Below, piece by piece: positions 32,975 through 42,600 of a stretch of 64,000 bases of DNA (position 1 is its first letter; each line of letters opens with the position of its first letter). The position numbers and the translations under genes were made by a program. Location of the stretch: positions 62,001 through 126,000 of the forward strand of contig JBJXGV010000036.1 in NCBI GenBank assembly GCA_046160485.1. The letters are read 5' to 3'. A model generated the notes under the pieces. The model was not told the DNA's origin. It made no database searches and worked only from the letters and a program-made list of their open reading frames with translations. Origin of the DNA: JBJXGV01 sp046160485 (GTDB lineage Bacteria; Orphanbacterota; Orphanbacteria; JBJXGV01).

Positions 32975-35932
32975 ATGAAGAGCGTAGGCACCGTCATGGC
33001 GCTGGGAGTCGTCTTGGGCTTGGGAGTCGCGAGCTTCGCGTTCGGCGCGGCGCCGCTCCCGCCGAGCGATCAGCTTGCCGCCAGCGTTGGAAAGATCGAC
33101 AACTCGGGCCGCTGCGACGTCAACAATCTCGACTTCGTCGTGACGAACCACGGCTCGCTCATGTACCAGCTCTCATCGGGGACATCCGGACTCTTCTACC
33201 CGAAGGGGACGGGGAAGGCGGCGGTCTACGCGGCCGGGCTCTGGCTCGGCGCGAAGGTGAACGATGAGCTGCGCGTCACCGTGGGCGAGTACTCGCAAGA
33301 GTACGCGCCGGGACCGATGCGCGATGGCGCCTCGCAGCCGGATAACGCGCGCTTCCGCGTCTATCGGATCACGCCGGGCGACACGACGAGCGCGGACTAC
33401 CTCAACTGGCCCGTCGCCGACGGGGCGCCCGTCGACGAGTTCGGGCGGCCGGCCGTCACGGGAGACGTCACGTTGTGGTGCGTCTTCAACGACGCGGATG
33501 CCGCAACACACCTCAACAACGCCGGGAAGACGGCCCCGCTCGGCGTCGAGGTGCAGCAAACGGTCTTCGCGTTCAACCAGCAGAATCCGCTCGCGGACTG
33601 CGCGTTCATCAAGTACCGCCTGATCAACAAGGGCGGTAACCAGCTCGATGACATGTATGTGTCGTTCTGGTCCGATCCTGACCTCGGCGGCGCGCTCGAC
33701 GACCTCGTCGGCTGCGACAAGACGCGTTCGATCGGCTACTGCTACAACGCGACGAACACGGATCAGTACTACAGCAAGACGCCGCCCGCGGTCGGCTTCG
33801 ATTTCTTCCAGGGGCCGCTCGTGCCGGATCCGCAAAACGCCGGCGCACGCGTGCGATTGCCGATGACGTCGTTCAATCGCTACACGAATGGCACGGACCC
33901 GCGATCCGCCGTGCAGAGCTATCACTACATGCAAGGACTCAATGCCGACGGAACTCCTTACCTGGACTACGCAGGCGAGGAGACCCCGTTTCAGCTCGCG
34001 GGTGATCCCGTCACCGCCGCCGGCGATGTCGACGAAGGGCCGAGCGACCGGCGCATGATGCTCTCTTCGGGCCCTTTCACGATGGCGCCCGGCGATACGC
34101 AAGAGATCGTCGTCGGAGTGGTTCTCGGTCAGGGCGCGAACCGCATGAGTTCCATCCGCGTCATGCAGCAGAACGACGACTTCGCGCAGGCCGCGTACGA
34201 CCGCGGCTTCCGGATCGCCTCGCCGCCGCCGTCGCCGTGGCTCCGGGCGCGCGCGTTCCGCAACTCGATCGATCTGGTGTGGGGTAGCGAGGCCGAAGGG
34301 AGCGTTTCGACAAATGAGGCGCTCAACCAGGAGTACCACTTCCAGGGCTACAACATTTACCAGGGCGAGTCGTTCGGCGGGCCGTGGCGAAAGATCGCGA
34401 CGTACGACGAGGTCGACGAGATCGGCGTTCTCTACGACGACGTCTTCTCGCCCGAGCAGGGCACCTACGAGCGCATCGTCGTTCAGAACGGCACGAACGA
34501 AGGGCTCACGAATCATCTGCGCATCACGAGCGACGCGATTCGCGGCGGACGTCTCATCAACAACCGCGAGTACTTCTTCGCCGTGACCGCGTACAGCTAC
34601 GACATCCGCAACACGGAACCGTTCGAGGTGGGCGGCGCGGTGGTCGGGTATCTCTCGCCGTATCCGCTTGAGAGCGGGATCGCGCCGGTGCGTGTGATGC
34701 CGGCGGGTTCTGGCGCGGTCCTCACCGACGCGGCGGTCCACGTCGCGGGCGGCGGTGACGGCGAGGTGCTCCTCGAGTATCTCGATCCGAAGGCCGTCGT
34801 GAAGGCGGACTACAGCGTCACGTTTCGAGAAGAGGCGGGACGCGGACTGACGTGGGCGCTCGATGAAGACGACGGCGTCTCGAAGCGAACGCTGCTCGAC
34901 GGGCAGACGAAGTTCGACGGCGACTACACGTATCCCGTCGTGAACGGAATCATGGTTCGCGTGATCGGGCCGCTTCCCGGCGCGAAGGGCCTCGTCGAAG
35001 TTTGCGAGGATGGCACCCAAAGCGAAGTGATCGCGGCGGCGGGCACGGGCAACTGCACCGGCGAGTGGTATATCGATCCGAACGGAGGGCTCGAGCGCCT
35101 CGTGCGTTTCGATCCGCCGTACAACGGCAATCACGACTACGAGGTTCGATTCGTCGAGAGCGCGACGGAGTATGCGTGGGACTTCTTCGGAATCGACGGC
35201 GAGTACTCGGGCGCGTTCCCGGGCCGCGTGCCGTGGGAGGTCTGGGATATCGGCGTCAATACGCCGGACGATCCTTCCGACGACGTGCGCATCACCGGCA
35301 TGGTCTTCGAACTCGACGAGGCCGGCTACGACCAGTGGGGCTGGAGCGACGGCATCTACTTTCGCAACATCCCGTACGCTGACGTGAATTGGAGCGACCC
35401 GGGCGTCAGCTCGCAGTCTTACGACTCGGAGAACGAACGCATCGGTTACGGGCGGCTCTTCTTCTACCGCGTCGACGACGACTACGATGCTCCGCCGCCG
35501 GCCGCCGGCACGCGCATTCGCCTCGTGACCAACAAGACGCTGACGCCCGCGGATGTTTTCACCTACCGCGCGAAGCCGCCGGGATCTGCGGATGGAACGG
35601 TCCTCAATGCGACGAGCCAGATTCAGCCGATACCGAATCCGTACTACAACCGCTCCGCCTACGAGCTGAGCCCGTTCAATCGTGTGCTGCGATTCTCGTT
35701 TCTTCCTTCGCGGCCGCTCACGCTTCGCATCTTCAACCTCGCGGGCGATCTCGTCAGAACGATGACGCGCACCGACCCGGCGCAGGGAACGCTCGACTGG
35801 GATCTCCTCACAGACCGAGGCATCAGCGTCGCGAGCGGTGTCTACTTCTGGGTCGCCGATGTCGAAGGCGAATCGTCGCAAAAGGGAAAAATGGCGGTCT
35901 TCGTCGAGAAGGAACGCCTAAACAGCTTTTAG
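32975..35932 (+). CDS. Large secreted protein with C-terminal FlgD-like/type IX-like domain
   Basis: I do not recognise a family for the 985-residue body. It has a signal peptide (GVVLGLGVASFAFGA), many beta-strand-rich stretches, a fibronectin-like region (about 415-560: SIDLVWGSEAEGSVS, YHFQGYNIYQGESFGGPW) and a C-terminal sorting-like domain (IPNPYYNRSAYELSPFNRV; LRIFNLAGDLVRTM; SGVYFWVADV). AGGAGG at 32961 fits the ATG at 32975 (8-base spacing) better than the ATG at 32969. Placed between a TonB receptor and a PorV-like protein, it is probably exported to or beyond the surface. Similar trios occur in FCB-related bacteria. Confidence 0.75.
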   Translation: MKSVGTVMALGVVLGLGVASFAFGAAPLPPSDQLAASVGKIDNSGRCDVNNLDFVVTNHGSLMYQLSSGTSGLFYPKGTGKAAVYAAGLWLGAKVNDELRVTVGEYSQEYAPGPMRDGASQPDNARFRVYRITPGDTTSADYLNWPVADGAPVDEFGRPAVTGDVTLWCVFNDADAATHLNNAGKTAPLGVEVQQTVFAFNQQNPLADCAFIKYRLINKGGNQLDDMYVSFWSDPDLGGALDDLVGCDKTRSIGYCYNATNTDQYYSKTPPAVGFDFFQGPLVPDPQNAGARVRLPMTSFNRYTNGTDPRSAVQSYHYMQGLNADGTPYLDYAGEETPFQLAGDPVTAAGDVDEGPSDRRMMLSSGPFTMAPGDTQEIVVGVVLGQGANRMSSIRVMQQNDDFAQAAYDRGFRIASPPPSPWLRARAFRNSIDLVWGSEAEGSVSTNEALNQEYHFQGYNIYQGESFGGPWRKIATYDEVDEIGVLYDDVFSPEQGTYERIVVQNGTNEGLTNHLRITSDAIRGGRLINNREYFFAVTAYSYDIRNTEPFEVGGAVVGYLSPYPLESGIAPVRVMPAGSGAVLTDAAVHVAGGGDGEVLLEYLDPKAVVKADYSVTFREEAGRGLTWALDEDDGVSKRTLLDGQTKFDGDYTYPVVNGIMVRVIGPLPGAKGLVEVCEDGTQSEVIAAAGTGNCTGEWYIDPNGGLERLVRFDPPYNGNHDYEVRFVESATEYAWDFFGIDGEYSGAFPGRVPWEVWDIGVNTPDDPSDDVRITGMVFELDEAGYDQWGWSDGIYFRNIPYADVNWSDPGVSSQSYDSENERIGYGRLFFYRVDDDYDAPPPAAGTRIRLVTNKTLTPADVFTYRAKPPGSADGTVLNATSQIQPIPNPYYNRSAYELSPFNRVLRFSFLPSRPLTLRIFNLAGDLVRTMTRTDPAQGTLDWDLLTDRGISVASGVYFWVADVEGESSQKGKMAVFVEKERLNSF

Positions 35933-35951
35933 CTGAGGGGGAGCGACAGGC

Positions 35952-36971
35952 ATGAAACGCAATCTCGTACTCAGCGTGCTGATCTTGGGAGTCGTCTTCG
36001 CCGCCCTTCCGGCGCGCGGGGAGTCGATCCGACTCGGCGCGGCCGGCGCGCAAGAGCTTCGCATTCCGGTAGGACCGCGCGGCGCGGCGCTCGCGGGTGC
36101 GGCGATCGCCGACGCGTCCGGCGTCGAGGCGCTCTACTGGAATCCGGCGGGCGCCGCTTCTCAAGAGGGAACCGAACTTCTCTTCAGCACGATGTCGTAT
36201 CTGCTCGATTCCGACGTTCACTACTTGGGCGCGACGCAGCCGTTCGGCGAGCGCTTCACGCTCGGCTTCGCGGTGAAGGTGGTTTCGCTCGGCGAGATCG
36301 CCGTCACGACGGAAGAAGCCGGCGGCGTGACGGGGGAGCGTTACTCCCCAACGAACACGGTCGTCGGACTCACGCTAAGCCGCCAACTCGCGGAGCGCGT
36401 GGCATTCGGCGTGACGGGGCATCTGATTCACGAATCGATTCGCAACGAGACCGCGACAGGCGCGGCGTTCGACGTCGGCTTTCAGTACGACCCGAGCTGG
36501 CGCGGCATGCGCGTCGGCGCGGTCGTGAAGGGGTTCGGCCCGAAGATGCGCTACGAAGGATCGGACTTCGTTGCGTCGCTCGAGTTCCCCGACGCGGATC
36601 CGAGCGGCTCGCCGCGCTCGACCGTCACCGAGTCGGCCGCGTTCGAACTCCCCGCGACGTTCCAAGTCGGTGTCAGCTTCGACGGCTATCACGATGAGTC
36701 GAGCCGGCTGCTTCTCTCCTCGGCTTTCCAGAGTAATAGCTTCGCGGCGAACGAGTACCGGGTCGGCGCGGAGTACGAGTGGCGCGAGCAGGTTTACCTG
36801 CGTGGAGGTACCGCCGCGTCGCCGCAGGACGATTACACGTGGGGGGTGACATTCGGAGGCGGCGTGCGCACCAACTTGGGCGAATCGCGCGTTTTCATCG
36901 ACTACGCGCGGCAATCGACGTCGGAGTACTTCGATGATCAAAACGTAGTGAGTCTCAGGTTTCAGTTCTAG
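35952..36971 (+). CDS. PorV/PorQ-family outer-membrane protein
   Basis: A signal peptide (NLVLSVLILGVVFAALPARG) is followed by the family signature (QELRIPVGPRGAALAGAAIA then ALYWNPAGAA) and a FadL-like barrel ending in FRFQF-type aromatic residues (VVSLRFQF). PorV is the outer-membrane shuttle of the type IX secretion system that escorts proteins bearing the C-terminal sorting domain; related proteins also occur without a full system. It lies 19 bases after a gene with such a domain, consistent with export or anchoring of those proteins. No gldK-N or sprA genes are in the window. Confidence 0.83.
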   Translation: MKRNLVLSVLILGVVFAALPARGESIRLGAAGAQELRIPVGPRGAALAGAAIADASGVEALYWNPAGAASQEGTELLFSTMSYLLDSDVHYLGATQPFGERFTLGFAVKVVSLGEIAVTTEEAGGVTGERYSPTNTVVGLTLSRQLAERVAFGVTGHLIHESIRNETATGAAFDVGFQYDPSWRGMRVGAVVKGFGPKMRYEGSDFVASLEFPDADPSGSPRSTVTESAAFELPATFQVGVSFDGYHDESSRLLLSSAFQSNSFAANEYRVGAEYEWREQVYLRGGTAASPQDDYTWGVTFGGGVRTNLGESRVFIDYARQSTSEYFDDQNVVSLRFQF

Positions 36972-36997
36972 AAACGCGCAAAGGGAACCACATCAAC

Positions 36998-37702
36998 GTG
37001 ACTGATCATAAGTCCGCCCTCGAGCGGAATCGCGTTTCGGAGTCGCTCCTGCGAGCCGTGCGTCGCGCCGTTGTCATCGGACTCGTCGCGGGGATGGCGA
37101 TGCATACGATCGCGCTCTTCGGTGCGGCAGCTTCCGCGGCCGAGAAGAAGGACGCGCCGATGCTTCTGCCTCTCGACGAGCAGGTGACGACATTCCTCAA
37201 GGCGCTCGCCTACGATCGCAACCTTCACGAGAAGGCGCGAGGCGACATCCTCATCGGGCTTCTCTACGTCCCGACCGACGTGGAGTCCGAAGCGGCGGCG
37301 CGCAACGTCGCGAAGCTGATCGCGGCATGCCCCATGAAGGCGATCGGCGATCTGCCCGTCTTCTACCGGCTCATTCCCTACAAGGACAAGAGCGACCTCG
37401 CCGCGGTGATCGCGGACGAGTGGATCGAGGTGCTCTATCTTGCGCCCGGCGTTTCGTCACTCCTCGATTCGGTGCTCGCGGTCACGTCCGCGTCGAAGGT
37501 GCTTTCCGTGACGGGCGTCACGGAGGACGTCGCGCGGGGTGTGACTCTCGGTCTCGGCGCTCGCGACGGCCACGCCGAGATGTTCGTCAACCTGCCGAGC
37601 GCTCAGAACGAAGGAAGTCGGTTCGAGAGCCACTTCCTCAATCTCTGCACCGTGATCCGCGCCGAGGCCGAGCCGCGCGGTTCGATCGCGCCGAAAAACT
37701 GA
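36998..37702 (+). CDS. YfiR/HmsC-family (DUF4154) periplasmic protein
   Basis: A hydrophobic N-terminal segment (VVIGLVAGMAMHTIALFGAA) acts as signal or anchor. The remainder resembles YfiR-type proteins: predicted Rossmann-like alternation (ILIGLLYVPTDVESEAAARN; IEVLYLAPGV) and a closing GHAEMFVNLPSAQNEGSRFE segment, similar to the conserved YfiR end in which an inner residue run precedes the last helix. YfiR restrains a diguanylate cyclase in other bacteria. No cyclase is adjacent, so that function is only possible. GTG 36998 follows the porV-like gene by 26 bases; AGGGAACC (36980-36987) may serve as ribosome-binding site. Confidence 0.6.
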   Translation: MTDHKSALERNRVSESLLRAVRRAVVIGLVAGMAMHTIALFGAAASAAEKKDAPMLLPLDEQVTTFLKALAYDRNLHEKARGDILIGLLYVPTDVESEAAARNVAKLIAACPMKAIGDLPVFYRLIPYKDKSDLAAVIADEWIEVLYLAPGVSSLLDSVLAVTSASKVLSVTGVTEDVARGVTLGLGARDGHAEMFVNLPSAQNEGSRFESHFLNLCTVIRAEAEPRGSIAPKN

Positions 37703-37889
37703 TCCGCGTCGCGCGTCCAACCGCGCATACGCGCCGCATCGCTCGGCCGCCAGAAAAACCCCTGGCATCAACGCGCCGCGAACGATACATTCGACAGGCT
37801 TCGAACCAGAAGCGGGGTCGCGCCGAAGCGCGCGGCCGGCAACCTTCCGGGCTACGAAATCACAACCGATCGGAGAGGATCAACGAGGC

Positions 37890-39002
37890 ATGCCGCGCAT
37901 ACAAACCTTTGACGACTGGATCGATCTGTTCCGCGAGTGGCAAAACGATATCGGGCTCGATCGCGAGCTGATCAAGGAGTACGAGTTCTCGTCGCAGTTC
38001 GGCAAGCTCGAGACCGACGAGATCGAGTTCGGCGATTATCGCGGCGATCGCAAGTGGGAGAAGGTCCGCGACATCCCCGAGCAGCGCATTCAAGACGCGC
38101 TCCTCAACCTCATCGTCTACCAGGGCGACACGGAGTTCGCGTCCGTCGAGCAGCAGCGCCTTCTCGTCAACACCGCGCCGAACGAGCACGACCTTCGCAG
38201 CCTCTGCCGCGTCATGTGCGAAGAGATGCGCCACGGCTGGCAGATGTCGACGCTCCTGATCGAACACTTCGGCTACTCGGGCCGCGTCGAGGCGCTCAAG
38301 CTTCTCGAGCGGCGCGCCTTCGAAAACAAGCGCCTCCTCGGCTCCTTCAACGAGGAGGTCGAGAACTACCTCGACTTCTTCGTCTACACGCAGTTCATCG
38401 ATCGCGACGGCAAGTATCAGCTCAAGATGCTCTCGCGTTCCTCGTTCGCGCCGCTTGCGCGCAGCATGCGGCCGATGCTCGTCGAGGAGGCGTTCCACCT
38501 CGGCACGGGCAACGACGGGCTCTTGCGCACGGTGAAGGCGGGAGTGCTGCCGATCAAGTACATCCAGAAGTACTTCAACAAGTGGGTGCCGACCGCGTAC
38601 GACCTTTTCGGCACGGATCACTCGTCGAGCGCGCACTGGGCGTACGTGTGGGGCTTGAAGGGCCGCTTCGACGAGGGCGAAAACTCGAAGCCGGCGGACA
38701 AGGGAAGCCTCAACGAGTACGCACGCACGCTCTACTTCGCCGAGGTGCAAGCGCTCTGCGACCGGCTCAACAAACACGTTCGCGAAGAGGATGAACGCCT
38801 CTACATGCCCGACGTGAAGTTCAACCGGAGCATCGGCCAGTACGCCGGCAAGTGTTTCACCGTGACCGGGCAAGAAATGGACGCGGCGAAATACGACGAG
38901 TACGTCAAGGAAGTCTTGCCGACCGACGAGGATCGCGCGGATGTGCATCGCATCCTCAAGGACAAGAACTGGATTCTTCCGAAGAAGCTGGAGGTTCAGT
39001 GA
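37890..39002 (+). CDS. BoxB/PaaA-like diiron oxygenase subunit
   Basis: The 370-residue protein fits ferritin-like diiron proteins of CoA-ester epoxidases. Iron-ligand motifs are visible as CEEMRHGWQ (about 110-120) and LVEEAFHLGTG (about 197-207). The segment YDLFGTDHSSSAHWAYVWG followed by LKGRFDEG resembles BoxB of benzoyl-CoA epoxidation. BoxB itself is longer and works with a reductase BoxA, which is absent here. A GGAGAGG site lies upstream of ATG 37890. It overlaps bioY by a base (TGATG). Call to the diiron family is good; the exact substrate is not known. Confidence 0.75.
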   Translation: MPRIQTFDDWIDLFREWQNDIGLDRELIKEYEFSSQFGKLETDEIEFGDYRGDRKWEKVRDIPEQRIQDALLNLIVYQGDTEFASVEQQRLLVNTAPNEHDLRSLCRVMCEEMRHGWQMSTLLIEHFGYSGRVEALKLLERRAFENKRLLGSFNEEVENYLDFFVYTQFIDRDGKYQLKMLSRSSFAPLARSMRPMLVEEAFHLGTGNDGLLRTVKAGVLPIKYIQKYFNKWVPTAYDLFGTDHSSSAHWAYVWGLKGRFDEGENSKPADKGSLNEYARTLYFAEVQALCDRLNKHVREEDERLYMPDVKFNRSIGQYAGKCFTVTGQEMDAAKYDEYVKEVLPTDEDRADVHRILKDKNWILPKKLEVQ

Positions 39003-39586
39003 TGGATGCGACAGAGCGGACGTTGAGGGTCGATGCGACGGCGGGTGGCGCGACGCGCACGGCGCGAATCGCGCGCGACGCCGGGCTCGTTCTGGCGGGA
39101 AGCGTCGCGGTCGCTCTCGCGGCGCAAATCGCGGTGCCGTTCCCGGGCTCGCTCGTCCCGGTCACGGCGCAGACGTTCGCGTTGCTCGTCGTCGGCATCT
39201 CGCTCGGCGCGCGTCGTGGCGCGATGGCGCTCGGGCTCTATCTTCTCGAAGGGCTCGCGGGGCTCCCGGTGTTCGCGGGCGGCATCGGCGGGCCGGCGGC
39301 GTTCGTCGGCCCAACGGCCGGCTACCTCCTCGCGTTTCCTTCCGCGGCGCTCGTTGCCGGCGCGCTTGCGTCACCGCGCGCATCCGCACCGCGAATCGTC
39401 GCGGCGTCGCTCGTTTCGCACGGCGTCATCTTCGTCGCGGGGCTCGCGTGGCTCTCGCGCTTCGTCGGCGCGGAGCAGGTCGTGGCGACGGGACTCGTCC
39501 CGTTTTTGCCGGGCGAGGCGCTCAAGATTGGTGCGACCCTTCTTGTGCTGAAGGGATGGTCGCTTGCGCGAGGGCGCTCGCGGTAG
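39002..39586 (+). CDS. bioY: BioY-type biotin transporter subunit
   Basis: BioY is the substrate-binding membrane subunit of energy-coupling-factor biotin uptake. The 194-residue length, six hydrophobic segments, and the signatures PVTAQTFALLVVGISLGARR, GLYLLEGLAGLPVF and PFLPGEALKIGATLLVLKG identify the family. ATG 39002 overlaps the stop of the diiron gene (TGATG), so translation is probably coupled. No BioM/BioN genes are adjacent; solitary BioY may share general ECF modules or work alone. The frame is open upstream inside the preceding gene, but this start gives the right length. Confidence 0.92.
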   Translation: MDATERTLRVDATAGGATRTARIARDAGLVLAGSVAVALAAQIAVPFPGSLVPVTAQTFALLVVGISLGARRGAMALGLYLLEGLAGLPVFAGGIGGPAAFVGPTAGYLLAFPSAALVAGALASPRASAPRIVAASLVSHGVIFVAGLAWLSRFVGAEQVVATGLVPFLPGEALKIGATLLVLKGWSLARGRSR

Positions 39587-39622
39587 CCGATCGCCATTGG
39601 AATCGGTAGGCGGGTTGCCGTC

Positions 39623-39636
39623 GGGGAGTACTCCCC
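39623..39636 (+). promoter_or_regulatory. Perfect palindrome covering the ribosome-binding site
   Basis: GGGGAGTACTCCCC is a perfect 14-base palindrome that ends one base before the ATG at 39637. Its left arm GGGGAG is the Shine-Dalgarno sequence. It may fold (poorly, with no loop unless the central bases open) or serve as a dimeric operator, coupling access to the start codon to a regulator. Confidence 0.4.
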
Positions 39637-42600
39637 ATGAAGAACGGCACCACGAAGAAAAAGAATGTCGTCTCGCCACACAAGTCGACATCGAAAACCC
39701 TCCATCGCCGCGAAGACCATGACGGGGGAGCGTTCCCGATCGTCGGCGTGGGGGCCTCGGCCGGCGGCCTCGAGGCGTTCACGGAGCTCTTGAAGCACCT
39801 GCCGCTCGACACCGGCATGGCGTTCGTACTCGTGCAGCATCTCGATCCGCACCACGCCAGCGCGCTCGTGCAGCTTCTGACGCGGGCCACGAAGCTCCCC
39901 GTGCGCGAAGTGACGGACAAACTTCGCGTCGAGCCCAACTGCATTTACGTCATTCCACCCAACACGAGCATCGTCATTTCGAAGCGCGTGTTGAAGCTCG
40001 AGCCACGCGATCGCGCGCCCACGCCCCATCGCCCCATCGACCAGTTCTTCGAGTCGTTGGCGGAGGACCAGCGCGACCGAGCGATCGGCGTGGTCCTCTC
40101 GGGCAGCGCGACCGACGGCACGCTGGGCATCGAGGCGGTCAAAGCCGAGGGTGGGATCAGCTTCGCGCAGGATAGTTCGGCGCGATACGAGTCGATGCCG
40201 CGCAGTGCCGTCGCGGCGGGCTGCGTCGATTTCGTTCTCTCCCCGAAAGGCATCGCGGAAGAACTTGCCCGCATCGCGAAACATCCATTGGTCAGCGCGC
40301 GGCGCGGCGCGATCCGGACTCATGCCGAATCGGGGCGCGCGGCCGCGAGCGCGGACGATCGCGACGATTCCGCCGCGCCAACGAACCTACGCGGACCGCC
40401 GCGGACGAGTAGAACGCGACCGCGCGTTGCCGCCAAGAATGGCCAGCCCGCGCCGCCCGGGCGAAACGACGCGGAGAGCCTCCGGAACATTCTTCTACTG
40501 CTGCGCGATCACGGCGGCGCGGATTTCTCGCAGTACAAGCCCGGCACGATTCAGCGGCGTATCAGTCGCCGCATGATCCTCGGCGAACAAGCGACGATCG
40601 AGGCCTATGAGAAGTTCCTCCGGGGCAACGCCGCCGAACTCAACGCCCTCTACTCCGACGTGCTCATCAGCGTGACGAGCTTCTTCCGCAATCCGCACGC
40701 GTTCGACGTTCTTCGCCGGAAGGTTTTTCCCAAGCTGCTTCAAGAGCGCACCGAGCAACCGATTCGTGTCTGGGTGCTGGGCTGCTCGATGGGCCAGGAG
40801 GCGTACTCCATCGCCATGACGTTCCTGGAGGCCGCGGAGAAATCGCCCGGTACGCGGAAGCTCCAGGTGTTCGCGACCGACTTGAACGACGCGCTTCTGG
40901 ACAAGGCCCGCCACGGCGTGTATCCGAAGAGCCTCGCGCAAGAGATGACGCCTGAGCGCCTGCGGCGGTTCTTCGTCGAGGACGATGGTGGTTACCGCGT
41001 CAAGAAGAGCCTGCGAGCAATGATCGCCTTCGCCCGGCAGAACCTCCTCGTCGACCCGCCATTCTCGCGGATGGACGTTATCAGTTGCCGCAATGTCCTC
41101 ATCTACTTCGAGGCAAGCCTTCAGAAGAGGGCGATTCCCATTTTTCATTACGCTCTCAACCCGCATGGATTCTTGTTTCTGGGCGCGTCGGAGTCGATCG
41201 GCGAGTTCGAGGACCTGTTCGACGAGGTTGACGGAAAGCTCCGGATCTACTCGAAGAAGGCGGCACTGGGCCATGCGTTTCAATTGTCGGCCAAGAAGGG
41301 GCGCGGCGAGAAGTCTGCGCCGGTTCGGGCCCGGCGCGCCGCGGCGGGGGCGGTGCCGGGCATGGCGCCGGCTAGCCCGCCGGCGGAGATCACGGCCCAA
41401 CGCGAGGCCGATCGCATCAGTATCGACCAGTTTGCTCCGCCCGGAGTGCTCATCGACTCCGACATGCAGATCCTCCAGTTCCGCGGTCCAACCGGCGCGT
41501 ATCTTGAGTCGCCGACCGGCAAGGCGAGCTTCGATGTGCTGAGGATGGCGCGGAAGGGCCTGATGCTGCCGTTGCGCGCTGCCATCGACAAGGCGAAGAA
41601 GGAAAACAAGACGGTGCGCAAGCAGAGCGTGCGCATCGGCCCGAGCGGCCGGAGCCGGACCGTGAATCTCTGCGTCATGCCTCTGAAGAACCTTCGCGAA
41701 CGCTGTTTCCTGATTCTGTTCGAGGACGCGGAGCAGGGCCCCCGAGCGGCGCGTGAACTTGCGCTGAGTCCTGCGCTGCCGGCGGGGCGCACGGATCGTT
41801 CGCGTCGCGTCGGCGAATCGCGCCGCGTCGCTGATCTCGAGACGGAGCTCGCGGAGACGCGCGACTATCTGCAGTCCATCCAGGAGCAGTACGAAGCCGC
41901 GAACGAGGAACTGCAAGCGTCCAGCGAAGAGATCCAATCCGCCAACGAAGAATTGCAAAGCATCAACGAGGAACTCGAAACCTCTAAGGAAGAGCTGGAG
42001 TCGGCGAACGAGGAGCTGACCACCGTCAACGACGAGATGGCCAATCGCAACAGCGAACTCGGCCGGCTGAACACCGACTTGCTCAACGTCCAGACATCCT
42101 CCCGCCTGGCGATCGTGATGCTCGGACGAGATTTGACCGTTCGCCGCTTTAGCGCGCAGGCGGAGAAGCAATTCAACATCCTGGCCTCCGACATCGGCCG
42201 GCCGTTTGGCCGCGTCCGCCACGATTTCGCGGGAGCCGACCTCGAATCGTTTGTCGCCGACGTGATCGCGACCGGGCTTGAGCGGCAGCGTGAAGTGCAA
42301 GACCAGCACGGCCGATGGTTCTCACTGCGGGCGTGTCCCTACCTGACTCTCGATAACAAACCGGATGGCGCCGTGTTGGTCCTCGTCGACATCGACGATC
42401 TGAAGAAAACCGAGCGCGGCATCGCGGAAGCGCGCGACTACGCCGAGAACGTGATCGCGACGGTGCGCGAGCCTCTGCTCGTGCTCGACGACCGGCTTCG
42501 CGTCGAAAGCGCCAACCGCGCCTTCTTCGAGACGTTCCGCGTCGCTCGCGCCAGGACGATCGGCAAGTTCATCTTCGACCTGGGCAACCGCCAGTGGGAC

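Noticed and set aside
33173..35881. A 902-codon minus-strand open frame opposite the large secreted protein.
   Set aside because: No domain-like sequence; shadow of codon bias.
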